NCBI RefSeq assembly: GCF_003144325.1
Contig: NZ_PENS01000007.1
Location: 62,001-126,000 of the forward strand
Reading direction: 5' to 3'
Length of the DNA stretch: 64,000 nucleotides
From: Proteus terrae
GTDB taxonomy: Bacteria; Pseudomonadota; Gammaproteobacteria; Enterobacterales; Enterobacteriaceae
This document shows, piece after piece, positions 37,616-47,120 of this stretch. Every line of letters begins with the position of its first letter. Position 1 is the first letter of the stretch. A program made the translations under genes and the position numbers. The notes under the pieces are model-generated. The model had not been told where the DNA came from and searched no databases. It saw only the letters and a program-made list of their open reading frames with translations.

Positions 37616-39201
37616 TGTTTCACCTCACTAAATGCTTCATTCAGCAACTGGCGCTGTGCATCGGCCACATCATCCGCACCTAACTCACGCATCAACGCAT
37701 CCAGCTCGCCCAGCACCTGTACCAGTTCGGTCATCGCTTCTGCCGCTAACACATCCGGCTCAGGCAAGTTATCGGCATCGATGCTGTCCTTATTCTTTAG
37801 CCAAGAAATATCCAGTGAATCAGATTTGGCGGTACGGATCCACTTGCGGTTGAACTTACGCCAACGGCTGGTGGCTAGGTGCTGGTCGGTATTTTTGTTC
37901 TCTTCGCTGTCGGCGACTTCGCTCTCTTCGGCATTAAAGCTCCAATCCCCCTCAGTGCGTGAGCTTAAGCCATACGGGTCTTCTCCGTAGACGGTTTCAA
38001 ACGGCTGTAGGTGCTGCTCGGTAAATGGCGTACGCTTGCCAAAGCTTGGCATATTAGTACGCAAGTCATACACCCAGACGTCGTCAGTACAGTTCTTATC
38101 CTGGTTAGGATTTGCCACTGTACCTTTAGTAAAGAACAGAACATTGGTTTTTACGCCCTGCGCATAAAAAATACCGGTCGGTAGACGTAAAATGGTGTGC
38201 AGATGGCACTTGTCCATCAGGTCACGACGGATATCAGTACCCTTACCACCTTCAAACAACACGTTATCTGGCACAATCACTGCAGCACGGCCGCCAGGAT
38301 GCAGCGTTTCGATAATGTGCTGCATAAAGCACAGCTGTTTGTTGCTGGTTGGATGAACAAAGGTACGGGTAATATTGGTGCCCGCCGCACTACCAAATGG
38401 GGGGTTGGTGGCGACAATGTGTGCTTTTGGCAGATTTTCGCCGTCACTGCCTAGCGTGTTACCCAATCGAATAGCACCACCATGATCGAGATTGCCTTCA
38501 ATATCGTGCAACAGACAGTTCATCAGCGCCAGACGTCGGGTACCCGGCACCAGCTCAAGGCCGATAAAGGCACGGTGAATTTGGAAATCCTGAGTATCGC
38601 CATCAAGATCGTCCAGATCGTTAGTTTGTGATTTTACGTAGCGGTCAGCTTCAATCAAAAAGCCCGCCGTGCCCGCCGCTGGATCCTGGACAATTTCACG
38701 TGGCTGTGGCTTCAGCAGATGAATGATAGTTTTAATCAGCGGCCGTGGAGTGAAGTACTGACCTGCACCGGATTTGGTTTCGTTGGCATTTTTCTGCAAC
38801 AGCCCTTCGTACATATCGCCGAAGTCATCGCGAGATTTGCCATCACAGCCGTTATACCAGTCTAGCGAGTCCATATAGCTAACCAGTTCAGTCAGCTGTT
38901 TCGGATGCTCAATGGTGGTACTGACATTATGGAATACCGCCTGTACCAGTTTTTTCTCATCTGTACCTAGTTGAACCAGTAGGTTACGGTAAAAATGCAT
39001 CTGATCCTGACCAATACGGGATTTTAGGTTATCCCAACGGTAACCTTCTGGCAGATATTCCGCTTCCTGGCCGGTCTCTTTACACATTTTAAGAAATAGC
39101 AGCGAGGCGAGTTCATTGACATAGTTTTGATAAGAAACGCCGCCATCGCGCAAGTTGTCACAAAGTTTCCATAACTTAGCAACCAGATCGTTATTATTCA
39201 T
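37606..39201 (-). CDS. hsdM: Type I restriction-modification methyltransferase HsdM (EcoKI-like)
   Basis: The 531-residue protein closely resembles EcoKI HsdM as I know it (start MNNNDLVAKLWKLCDNLRDG; family length 529). It carries the AdoMet motif DPAAGTAGFL near 171 and the catalytic NPPF near 266 for N6-adenine methylation. It forms M2S and R2M2S complexes with the neighbouring subunits. Base composition is clearly GC-richer than the Proteus-like flanks, which suggests fairly recent transfer from an enterobacterial source. The gene lies between hsdR and hsdS on one strand. Confidence 0.95.
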   Translation of the reverse strand: MNNNDLVAKLWKLCDNLRDGGVSYQNYVNELASLLFLKMCKETGQEAEYLPEGYRWDNLKSRIGQDQMHFYRNLLVQLGTDEKKLVQAVFHNVSTTIEHPKQLTELVSYMDSLDWYNGCDGKSRDDFGDMYEGLLQKNANETKSGAGQYFTPRPLIKTIIHLLKPQPREIVQDPAAGTAGFLIEADRYVKSQTNDLDDLDGDTQDFQIHRAFIGLELVPGTRRLALMNCLLHDIEGNLDHGGAIRLGNTLGSDGENLPKAHIVATNPPFGSAAGTNITRTFVHPTSNKQLCFMQHIIETLHPGGRAAVIVPDNVLFEGGKGTDIRRDLMDKCHLHTILRLPTGIFYAQGVKTNVLFFTKGTVANPNQDKNCTDDVWVYDLRTNMPSFGKRTPFTEQHLQPFETVYGEDPYGLSSRTEGDWSFNAEESEVADSEENKNTDQHLATSRWRKFNRKWIRTAKSDSLDISWLKNKDSIDADNLPEPDVLAAEAMTELVQVLGELDALMRELGADDVADAQRQLLNEAFSEVKQCL

Positions 39202-39273
39202 GTTTAATTTCCTAAAAAGCAGCGGCCCTCATTTAGGACCGCAAAAGATTTAATTGCCGTAGATGATAACGCG

Positions 39274-42200
39274 TCAAGCCAGCTGGTCCCAAATGTAATC
39301 ACTAAATTTGCCCAGCACGCTGTCGAGACCATCATCAAAATTGCGTTGCAACATCACCTTACCGCCGTAACGGTGGAAATTACCGGTTTTAAACACATCG
39401 TCATCAAGCACGACTTTCTCTTTCAATGCGGTAGCTAAACGGTCGAGCCAAGCCTTCTGTTCACTGTTCCAGTCGTTTTCACTTTTAATTCGTTCCAAAG
39501 CATGATCGACTCGTTCATCAAACGGCTTTAACGCATCACCGACAGCTGCACGACGAATATGACCAATAAGTCTTGCGGCGATATCCTCATTGCGTATTTC
39601 TTTCCACGCGCTACGTAATGACGATTCTTCGAAGTGCTGGCGGTCAAACCATTCTTGTAGCTCAACAAGCCCTTTGCGGGTGAGATCCCTTGGGTGATTG
39701 ATGACAGCCTGAAGCGCAGGCTGAGCATTAGGGGCTAGTTTGGCTCGTTCGACCAGTTCATCAAACGCGTCCAGAAAGTCCTGCGGTGTGTCATAATCAC
39801 CGTACAAGGATTTCACACTGATCACCTCGTCATCAATATCGAGGAAGATAGGCGCATCGCGCAGAGCATTAATATCAGCCTTCAATTTTTCCAACCGAGA
39901 GATAAATCCCGGTAGCTTATTAAATACTTCTGCACTCCACTGTGGCCCTTTTTCACGCAAGCGCATTCCCAGGCTACCGAAACCGACTCCAGCGGCATCC
40001 TGACAGAGTTCATCCAGTCGGCGGATCTGCTTATCCACTGATTCACTTCGGTCACGGTTATACATTGCCAGACTGATAATACGCTGCAGTTTGGCGATCA
40101 ACTGTTCATGGCTGTGCTCGGCGTAGCTGCGACCGTCCGCTTCGGTAATTTTGTATGTTTCGGAGTCAGTGATTTCGTTGACCAGCGTTTTCAGTTCCAC
40201 CTTCGGGCGGATCACCACCGGACGCATCGTGTCTACACTTTCCAGCGTGCTATAGATGTCCACACAGTCGAAAATCTTGAAGCTGGTTTTACCCACCGCC
40301 GGGCAAAGACGAGTAGCACGGCCTTTCATTTGCTCGTAGAGGATGCGACTTTTTACCTTGCGCAGGAACACGATGTTGCAGATCGACGGAATATCTACGC
40401 CAGTGCTCAGCAAATCAACCGTGACAACAATATTTGGCAAACGCTCTTTATTGAAGCGTGTGATCATCGTTTGCACTTTCTTCGGATCTTTGTCAGCGTC
40501 GCCGGTGATCTTGATGATTGCATCATGTTCCAACTGCGGGTACTGTTTTTTAAATGCTATACGTAGTTCTTCTACTACCATATCTGCATGGCTATTGGTG
40601 ACACAGAAGATCAATGTTTTTTGTTGACCCGTCGGGTCCAAATATTTAGTCAGCTCACCGCAAACTGCACGGTTAAAAGCAGGGATAAGCAGACCTCGGT
40701 TAAAATCTGCAACTTCAAAATCCTGATCGTCTGCCAGTGTGTCGTTGATCACTTCACCTTGCGGGTTCAGACGCTCCACTTGTTCACCTTTCGCTAAATA
40801 CACACCATCCTGGGCATTGCGGGTAGTAATTTTAATCGGCGGGTCCTGATCGATAAGATAACCATCGATCACAGCAGTACGGTAGGTATAGCGATAAACC
40901 GGTTCGCCGAAGATATCAACTGTATGTATGGCTGGGGTGGCGGTAAGGGCAATTTTTACTGCATCGAAATGGTCGAGAATACGACGATAGGCCGATACAT
41001 AATCTAGCTGACTGCGGAACTGCAGTTCACCTTCAGTTTGTTCCTTATCAAGAACGTAACCACGATGCGCTTCGTCCACCACGATGCAGTCATAACGTCC
41101 CACCGGCATCGGTTCGTCTGACTGTAGAGTTCGTTTAACCAGTGATTGGACTGTAGCAACATGAATTTTAGTGCTGTCTTCAGGGAATTTATCCGTCAGA
41201 CCTTTGATGTCGAAAATACTGTTAAAAGTGTCTCCGTTGATACGTGTATCTTCAAATGCCCCCAGAGCCTGTTCACCGAGTGAGCGGCGGTCAACAAGAA
41301 ACAACACCCGCTTAAAGCGCTGGGACTGGATCAGACGAAACATCAACGCAATAGCAGTACGAGTTTTCCCAGTACCGGTTGCCATGGCCAGAAGAATTTC
41401 TTGTTGCCCTGCAACAATCGCGTTCTCTACCGCGCGAACAGCATCTTCCTGATAGTAGCGAAGCCCCAATTCGCTCATACTCGGATTATCAGCAAACCAT
41501 TGATTTTGCTTCTGTGGATCGCAGCCCAACATGGCCATAAGTTCTTCTGGCTGATGCCACTCTGGTAGGGCTTTGGGCATATTGGCTTGATGACGAACAT
41601 CACGATACCAAATGCCACTTTTTGTTTTTATTGCCGCTCGGTATTCACGCCCATTGGTCGAATAGCAGAAGGGAATTTTGAATCGCTGACTACCGCTGCT
41701 GTCCTTCCAACTAACTTCATACTCTGGAACTGCTTCGCGAACCTCATCAAGTGAATTGTTCTCAAGTAGTACTTTACGCAAGTTGGCATTATCAAAGTAT
41801 TTACTGTAACGATAGGATTCAGGAAGTTTGCCAGAAACATCAATATTTTTACGTTTGGCTTCAATGACGGCAATAGGTTTGAGTCCGACAAACAATACAT
41901 AATCTGCAAAGCCTGGATCACCATTTTCATCTTTACCGGTTGGCCACTCAGCAATCGCCTTATTTACACCAAGCTCAGGGCGGGCACCTTTAGAAAAGCG
42001 TAATGTTTTACTGTCAGCCTGCCATTTAGCTTTACGCAGTTGAGCGTCGATCAGGAAACGACTTTCCTCTTCACTCAGATCCAGTGTGCGTTTTGTTGCC
42101 TGGTTGGTTATCTCTTTATGATAAGCCTTCCGTTCCTGCTCCGTTTGCTTCGCCAGCTCTGCATTTTTTGCCGCTAACTGTGCTTCTAGGGCGGAAACAC

Positions 42201-42792
42201 GCGCTTTGGACTGCTCTTCTGTTTCATGCTGTTTGCCTTCAAGAATGGCAATATAGCCGTTCAGCGCAATCATTTTTTGCTGTTGCGCATTTATCTCGAC
42301 CTGGCTTTGTACTTTTTCTTTTGCCTGTTGCTCCAGTTGCTGCTTGAGAATCAAAACTTCCTGATGATAGAGACTCTCACCCCTTTCAGGCAGAACAAAT
42401 ACTGGAAGCGCGAAGTCATAATCTTTAGTTACCAGACGGTAATACCAAACACTCAAACGAAAACCAAGCCGTAGGCACATCTGTGCATCATCAAGATCAT
42501 TATGGTATTCATGGACCGCTTGGTTACCGATGCGGCGTAGCTTATGGAAAATCGAGAGTATGCTGTCATCAACAAAAGGAATTTTACCCAGTTCACGCAG
42601 CAGGTCGTGCTGGTTATCGCAAGGAGGTATATCCAATAACATACCCAGGTGTTTGGCTGTAGCTTCGCCAAACATGCGCATTTTTATAAGTGTGGTGTTA
42701 GGGTCGTCTGGGTAGTTATTTTCTGCTGCACAGGCAATAGCGTAAATGAAGTCATTAACGCCTTTCAGGAAATCGAAGTTGGATTTATTCAT
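39274..42792 (-). CDS. hsdR: Type I restriction endonuclease motor subunit HsdR (EcoKI-like)
   Basis: The 1172-residue protein matches EcoKI HsdR in length (about 1170) and in its start (NKSNFDFLKGVNDFIYAIAC). It has a coiled-coil region (about 150-225), a nuclease domain with D-x(n)-E-x-K in VIEAKRK near 310, a helicase motor with Walker A ATGTGKT near 475 and DEAH near 573, motif VI QMKGRATRL near 800, and a C-terminal helical region. It translocates and cuts unmodified DNA. It is the first gene on the strand, 72 bases before hsdM. All three hsd genes look intact, so the system should be active if expressed; the nearby ArdB could affect it. Confidence 0.95.
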   Translation of the reverse strand: MNKSNFDFLKGVNDFIYAIACAAENNYPDDPNTTLIKMRMFGEATAKHLGMLLDIPPCDNQHDLLRELGKIPFVDDSILSIFHKLRRIGNQAVHEYHNDLDDAQMCLRLGFRLSVWYYRLVTKDYDFALPVFVLPERGESLYHQEVLILKQQLEQQAKEKVQSQVEINAQQQKMIALNGYIAILEGKQHETEEQSKARVSALEAQLAAKNAELAKQTEQERKAYHKEITNQATKRTLDLSEEESRFLIDAQLRKAKWQADSKTLRFSKGARPELGVNKAIAEWPTGKDENGDPGFADYVLFVGLKPIAVIEAKRKNIDVSGKLPESYRYSKYFDNANLRKVLLENNSLDEVREAVPEYEVSWKDSSGSQRFKIPFCYSTNGREYRAAIKTKSGIWYRDVRHQANMPKALPEWHQPEELMAMLGCDPQKQNQWFADNPSMSELGLRYYQEDAVRAVENAIVAGQQEILLAMATGTGKTRTAIALMFRLIQSQRFKRVLFLVDRRSLGEQALGAFEDTRINGDTFNSIFDIKGLTDKFPEDSTKIHVATVQSLVKRTLQSDEPMPVGRYDCIVVDEAHRGYVLDKEQTEGELQFRSQLDYVSAYRRILDHFDAVKIALTATPAIHTVDIFGEPVYRYTYRTAVIDGYLIDQDPPIKITTRNAQDGVYLAKGEQVERLNPQGEVINDTLADDQDFEVADFNRGLLIPAFNRAVCGELTKYLDPTGQQKTLIFCVTNSHADMVVEELRIAFKKQYPQLEHDAIIKITGDADKDPKKVQTMITRFNKERLPNIVVTVDLLSTGVDIPSICNIVFLRKVKSRILYEQMKGRATRLCPAVGKTSFKIFDCVDIYSTLESVDTMRPVVIRPKVELKTLVNEITDSETYKITEADGRSYAEHSHEQLIAKLQRIISLAMYNRDRSESVDKQIRRLDELCQDAAGVGFGSLGMRLREKGPQWSAEVFNKLPGFISRLEKLKADINALRDAPIFLDIDDEVISVKSLYGDYDTPQDFLDAFDELVERAKLAPNAQPALQAVINHPRDLTRKGLVELQEWFDRQHFEESSLRSAWKEIRNEDIAARLIGHIRRAAVGDALKPFDERVDHALERIKSENDWNSEQKAWLDRLATALKEKVVLDDDVFKTGNFHRYGGKVMLQRNFDDGLDSVLGKFSDYIWDQLA

Positions 42793-42945
42793 GCGCCTTC
42801 CATGTTCTGCTTAGTATCACAGGAAGCAAAGCAGTTAAGTCAAACTGTTAGAAAACAAAGATAAAGATATCTTATCATTCACCGATTACTCGAGCAATTA
42901 TAGAAATTTGTAGGCTGAGTTATGCTCCTACAAATATCACAATTA

Positions 42946-42979
42946 GCAAAAAGTAAGGCATGCCAGATGCATGCCTTAC
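42946..42979 (-). terminator. Terminator after the integrase
   Basis: GTAAGGCATGC (42953-42963) pairs perfectly with GCATGCCTTAC (42969-42979). On the minus strand it is followed by five T. It lies just downstream of the integrase stop and upstream of hsdR. Confidence 0.8.
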
Positions 42980-42993
42980 TGTATCCCTTTTAA

Positions 42994-44088
42994 TCAGCCA
43001 GAACTCAACTTAGCAAAATCAAACGGACTTACCGCTTTCCCCCTATTCGCATCCAAATAATCAGCCCACCATTGCACCATCAAGCGTCTTTCCTCAATAT
43101 GCTCCGCCTTATGAATATAAGCAGCTCTTACTGAGTTGCGTTCTTGGTGGCTCATTTGTCGTTCTACCGCATCCTTCGACCATAGCCCTGACTCAATCAA
43201 CGAGCTACACGCCATCGTTCTGAAACCATGCCCACACACTTCCGTCTTTGTGTCATAGCCCATCACTCGTAATGCGTTGTTTACCGTATTTTCACTCATC
43301 GGTTTTCTAGGGTTGTGATCGCCGATAAAGATCAGCTCGTGGTTGCCACTGAATTGATAAATCTGTTTTAAGATCTCAATGGCTTGTTGGCTTAAAGGGA
43401 CTAAGTGAGTAGTACGCATTTTTGATCCACGATGGGAGTGTTTAACCCCTTCTATCGCTTCGCGTTCAGCGGGGATCGTCCACATAGCATTTTCAAAATC
43501 GATTTCATCCCAACGAGCAAAGCGCAGTTCACTAGAACGAATGAAAACTAACAAGGTAAGTTTAACTGCAAGTTTAGTTAAAGGCCTTCCCTTATAATCA
43601 TCGATGCGTTGTAAGAACTCAGGTAAGCGTTTAAGTTCTAATGCCGCTCTGTGAACTCGTTTACCTGTCGCAACTGCACCCGCCATATCTTGCGCGGGGT
43701 TATAATCGATTAAACCGCTTTGTACTACGTAACGCATAATGGCTGTCACACGCTGTTGTAAACGTGCCGCAACCTCAAGACGTCCAAAGATCTCTACGGC
43801 TTTAATGGGTTCGAGTAGATCGCGAGTTTTCAGTTCAGCAATATTGCGTTTACCAATAGCAGCAAAGATATTGTCCTCAAGGCTTTTGGGGACTCGATGG
43901 CTATGGCCTTCTGACCGCTTCTTATTCGTTGCGTGCCAATCGCGAGCAACTCTCTCAAATGTATCAAATTCTTTTTGTTGCTCTTCTTTCACTTATTTGC
44001 ATTTTTCATTGGGATCAAAACCATTAGCAATTAACTTTCTCTCTGGCATCTGCAAGTGAAATATCAGGGTAAACATCCAGCACCAACA
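42994..44088 (-). pseudogene. P4-type tyrosine integrase with decayed 5' end
   Basis: The longest intact frame (42994-43992, GTG start, 332 residues) contains the core-binding and catalytic domains: Arg in RSSELRFARWDE near 155, HGFRTMA near 256-262 (H-x-x-R) and SVRAAYIH with the nucleophile Tyr near 288. Directly upstream in the same frame is a TAA (43993-43995), preceded by NGFDPNEKCK. Further up, in another frame, is LVLDVYPDISLADARE. These are the end of the arm-site binding domain, so the true gene began near 44245 and has been broken by at least one stop and one frameshift. It borders leuX and once inserted the island. Without the arm-binding domain integration activity is doubtful. 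Confidence 0.8.
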
Positions 44089-44295
44089 TTTTGAGCCGTT
44101 GGTACAAACTATTATCGAATCGAGAAATACCAAAACGCTTATACCCACAACATGCAACAGCAGATACTTGATGTGAGTTGATTTTAGTATAGCGAGGAAG
44201 GCTAAGTGGAGGGGTAACACCCCACAAACCATAAATTTCAGGCATAAAAAAAGACGCTTTTAGCGTCTGATTTTTGGTGCCGAAGGCCGGACTCG
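44049..44295 (-). repeat. Right direct repeat: attR with leuX 3' end and integrase 5' remnant
   Basis: This copy matches 16548-16792. Its last 21 bases (44275-44295) are the 3' end of leuX. Integration at the 3' end of a tRNA-Leu gene is normal for P4-type integrases, and the element extends leftwards to the left repeat, about 27.5 kb. Confidence 0.88.
44245..44268 (-). terminator. leuX terminator
   Basis: Minus-strand AGACGCT/AGCGTCT stem with a 3-base loop and a seven-T tail, six bases after the CCA end of leuX. The same terminator is found in the left repeat near 16744-16767. Confidence 0.88.
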
Positions 44296-44359
44296 AACCG
44301 GCACACCCGAAGGCGGTTGATTTTGAATCAACTGCGTCTACCAATTTCGCCACTCCGGC
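44275..44359 (-). tRNA. leuX: tRNA-Leu (anticodon CAA)
   Basis: The minus strand gives an 85-base tRNA with encoded CCA. The acceptor stem pairs GCCGGAG with CTTCGGC, the D-arm reads AATTGGTAGACGCA, the anticodon stem is GTTGA/TCAAC with loop TTCAAAA (anticodon CAA), the long variable arm expected for leucine is CCGCCTTCGGGTG, and the T-arm is GCCGGTTCGAGTCCGGC. In enteric bacteria leuX reads UUG and is a classic island insertion site near lptFG, exactly as here. Confidence 0.96.
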
Positions 44360-44694
44360 ACTGAAGTGTGTCTGGAAAACCTGTCCATTATACTTGCGTG
44401 AACAACCCTCGCAACAATTATTGTTAGTTTTCAGTTTGATTGGCGAAAAAAAGTGCATTTAGGGTTTATTGTTATCATAAAACACGATTTATAGGTTACA
44501 TCAAGGTATCTATCGTTAATGCTTTAATCGTGTTGTATCAATAAATCAATTATCTTGTATCTAAATTTATTTATTATCTTATTTCTATTTTTTATTTCTT
44601 ATTACTTCTTCTTTTTAAGATCACTCCATCATTATATAAATTCATTAAAACTAATTTAACTAAACAATATATTTTAAATTATATAACGATAAAT

Positions 44695-44731
44695 AAAAAA
44701 AGGATCAAAACTTGGGTTAGTGTTTTGATCC
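44695..44731 (-). terminator. Orphan Rho-independent terminator
   Basis: GGATCAAAAC (44702-44711) pairs perfectly with GTTTTGATCC (44722-44731), loop 10 bases. On the minus strand a run of seven T follows. No protein gene lies upstream on that strand for more than 1 kb, which points to a small RNA or a lost gene. Confidence 0.7.
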
Positions 44732-44947
44732 AACAGTACTGCTAATAGAGGGCTTAATTTTATTTTAATGACTATAAGTTATTTTTATCATGTCATTGCC
44801 CTTTTCTTCCCTGGTGTGAGGAAGAAGGTAGTTATGTTTTATTAATATAATTTACTTCTTTATCTATACTACATATTATTGATATAAAGGATTTACTACT
44901 TTAACAAGGTAATTCTTACTACTACATAGGAAATTACTATTTAACAC

Positions 44948-45105
44948 AAAGGTACTTATTTACTGCTTTAACGAAGGTACTGCTATCTAATATAAAGGTA
45001 CTTATTTACTACTTTAACGAAGGTATTGCTATCTAATATAAAGGTACTTATTTACTGCTTTAATGAAGGTGCTACTATTTAATATAATGGTGTTGAAATA
45101 TTACT
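44948..45105. repeat. 46-bp tandem repeat (minisatellite)
   Basis: Three near-identical units start at 44948, 44994 and 45040 (each begins AAAGGTACTTATTTACT), and a degenerate fourth starts at 45086. Each unit consists of two related halves of about 23 bp (AAAGGTACTT... and CGAAGGTACT...). A more diverged copy precedes the array near 44884-44947. There are no unique spacers, so it is not a CRISPR array. Confidence 0.88.
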
Positions 45106-45696
45106 ACTAATATATAACTTATTTATTATTAAAGAGGCTATTTGATAATATGCCTTCTTATTACTTCACTCTATTATTGCTGTGTTATCTTTGCTCTGTA
45201 ACTCTTATATTCTCAGTCTCTCGACTTGATGAAGCTATAATAAATTTAATTTCACAATCCCACAATCAGTAAATTATTACAAAATATGACACACTCTTAT
45301 ATTATCTTTATAAAATTTCAATAAAAAATCAAAAAACAATAAATATCAGAATAATAAACTGTAAAAGTAATAAATATAAGACTATAACACCGTTCGTTAA
45401 CATTTTCTTGATATACATATCCTAACTTAATAATAAAGAAAAGCTAATAATAGGGTTAAAAACTAAGGTAAACCGAGAGAAATTGTAACTTAACGGTAAT
45501 ACTTACCTCATTTTTAGAGGAGAAATATGAGGGGAATGTCTTTTTATGATGCAATTTTTCTTCACTATCTTTTTCTTAGAGACAATTTGACACATTTGAT
45601 GTCAACTTTTTGATAACTGACTATTGCACTGATAGACATTCTTATTTCTGATAATATAATCAAAATTTGGTTTAAAACTGATTAGAAGGCGGTGTT

Positions 45697-45780
45697 ATGG
45701 GCATTGTTGGCTGGATTATAACGGGCATATTTGTTGGTATTATCTTAGGTGCCGTATTAAAAATGATAAAGAAAAAATAG
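45697..45780 (+). CDS. Very small membrane protein (27 residues)
   Basis: ATG at 45697 with AAGGCGG about 7 bases upstream opens MGIVGWIITGIFVGIILGAV followed by LKMIKKK and a stop. It is a single hydrophobic helix with a basic end, similar to the first helix of YeaQ/YmgE-type proteins. The ribosome site and clean topology make it a credible small protein, though there is no independent proof. Confidence 0.5.
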   Translation: MGIVGWIITGIFVGIILGAVLKMIKKK

Positions 45781-45868
45781 CGCGATAAGAAAGGCACCAA
45801 ATTAAAACATAAATAATCTTATGTTGATCGCATTCCTTTCACCTCACTGACTTCTGTTGAAAGTAAAA

Positions 45869-47098
45869 ATGAAAAAACATTTTCTAAAGTATCTTATGAT
45901 CCCTGTCGCTTTACTGACATTGAATGCGTGTAGCCAACGTTCGTCATTACCACCAGCGACACAACCGTCTATGTTAAATCAACAGAACAATGTGCCTGAA
46001 CTGACGCAATGGCCTACAGCATTAAGCCCTAATGTACGTAATGCAAGTGCGTTGTTTGATAAATACGCTTCACAGATTTATCAAAAAAGTAATCCTCAAG
46101 GCATGGTTATTGTCATGATCAATAACTCTCAAACCTTGAACCGTTCTTTTGGGACGACAACACCTGAAAGTCGCAATACACCATCAATGAACTCACTGAT
46201 CCGTATCGCTTCTATCACAAAGCTGATGACCAGTGAAGTGATGTTAAAGTTACAAGATGATGGAAAATTATTAGTCACCGATCCACTACAAAAATACAGC
46301 TACTACGGCGTAAATATCCCATTAGTTAGCGCTCAATCCCCTATCCGTCTTTATCATTTAGCAAGCCATACTAGTGGCTTCCCACGAGAACAACCTGGAG
46401 GAAAATGGGGAAGGCCTGTTTTTATATGGCCAACACATGGTGACCGCTGGAACTGGTTGAAAAAAGCAACGTTGACATCAACAGCTGGGGATCAAGCCGC
46501 TTATTCAAACCTAGCTTACGATCTATTAGCGGATGCCTTAGTGAAAGCATCTGGTAAAAGTTATCCTCAACTTTTACAACAATATGTCACTCGACCTGCG
46601 GGTATGACTAGCACCACGTTGACGCCGACTCCAGAACAATGCCAACGACTATTAGTAGGATATAAACCAAGCCCATGCTCTGACACCATTGCAGCAGCCG
46701 GAAGTGGCGGTGTGTACTCAACACCAGCCGATATGCAACGTTGGATGCAAGGCTTTTTGAGTTCTCATAATGCCATGCGAAAAGCAACGGCAAGTAAAGA
46801 GCAGTCTGTCTACTTTCCTCGTAATCGACTCTCTTCAATAGAAGGTATGGACGTTGCAGGTCGTGCTGATGGTGTAGGTTTAGGCTGGGTTTATATGGCT
46901 CCAACCAATGGCGTTCCAGCGATTTACCAAAAAACTGGCGGCGGCGGTGGCTTTAATACTTATATGGCAACCATTCCCGAATTAAATATCGGTGTATTTG
47001 TGGTGATCACCCGTAAACCTAACGGCACTAAATTTAGTGAAGTCACTCAGGGGACTAATGCTCTTGTTCGTGCTCTAGCAAAAGATTTTTATCAGTGA
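45869..47098 (+). CDS. Serine hydrolase lipoprotein (class C beta-lactamase / PBP fold)
   Basis: The 409-residue product starts at ATG 45869, which gives a lipoprotein signal (lipobox LTLNAC, Cys 19); a TTG four codons earlier is less likely. The serine beta-lactamase/DD-peptidase triad is present: SITK (near 105-108), YSN (near 212-214) and KTG (near 353-355, followed by GGGG). Such proteins (AmpH, PBP4b/YfeW, EstB families) act as DD-peptidases or esterases at the envelope. The exact substrate is open, and it lacks the features of a true AmpC beta-lactamase. It is convergent with lptG across a shared terminator. Confidence 0.85.
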   Translation: MKKHFLKYLMIPVALLTLNACSQRSSLPPATQPSMLNQQNNVPELTQWPTALSPNVRNASALFDKYASQIYQKSNPQGMVIVMINNSQTLNRSFGTTTPESRNTPSMNSLIRIASITKLMTSEVMLKLQDDGKLLVTDPLQKYSYYGVNIPLVSAQSPIRLYHLASHTSGFPREQPGGKWGRPVFIWPTHGDRWNWLKKATLTSTAGDQAAYSNLAYDLLADALVKASGKSYPQLLQQYVTRPAGMTSTTLTPTPEQCQRLLVGYKPSPCSDTIAAAGSGGVYSTPADMQRWMQGFLSSHNAMRKATASKEQSVYFPRNRLSSIEGMDVAGRADGVGLGWVYMAPTNGVPAIYQKTGGGGGFNTYMATIPELNIGVFVVITRKPNGTKFSEVTQGTNALVRALAKDFYQ

Positions 47099-47120
47099 TC
47101 GCAATCCAATAACGATAAAA

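Larger units (their letters stand above)
44360..45696. other. Long gene-poor region right of leuX
   Basis: 1.3 kb with no sizeable open frame on either strand. It holds an orphan minus-strand terminator (44695-44731), a hairpin formed by CTTTTCTTCC and GGAAGAAGG (about 44803-44832), a 46-bp tandem repeat (44948 to about 45105) and AT-rich sequence. The leuX promoter must lie just right of 44360. Confidence 0.6.

Noticed and set aside
42994-43992. Full-length functional integrase starting at GTG 43992
   Set aside because: The arm-binding domain sequence continues upstream behind an in-frame TAA and a frame change, so the 332-residue frame is only the remainder of the gene.
44948-45105. Short regularly spaced repeats that could suggest a CRISPR array
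   Set aside because: The 46-bp units are directly adjacent and the whole unit is conserved; there are no unique spacers and no cas genes.
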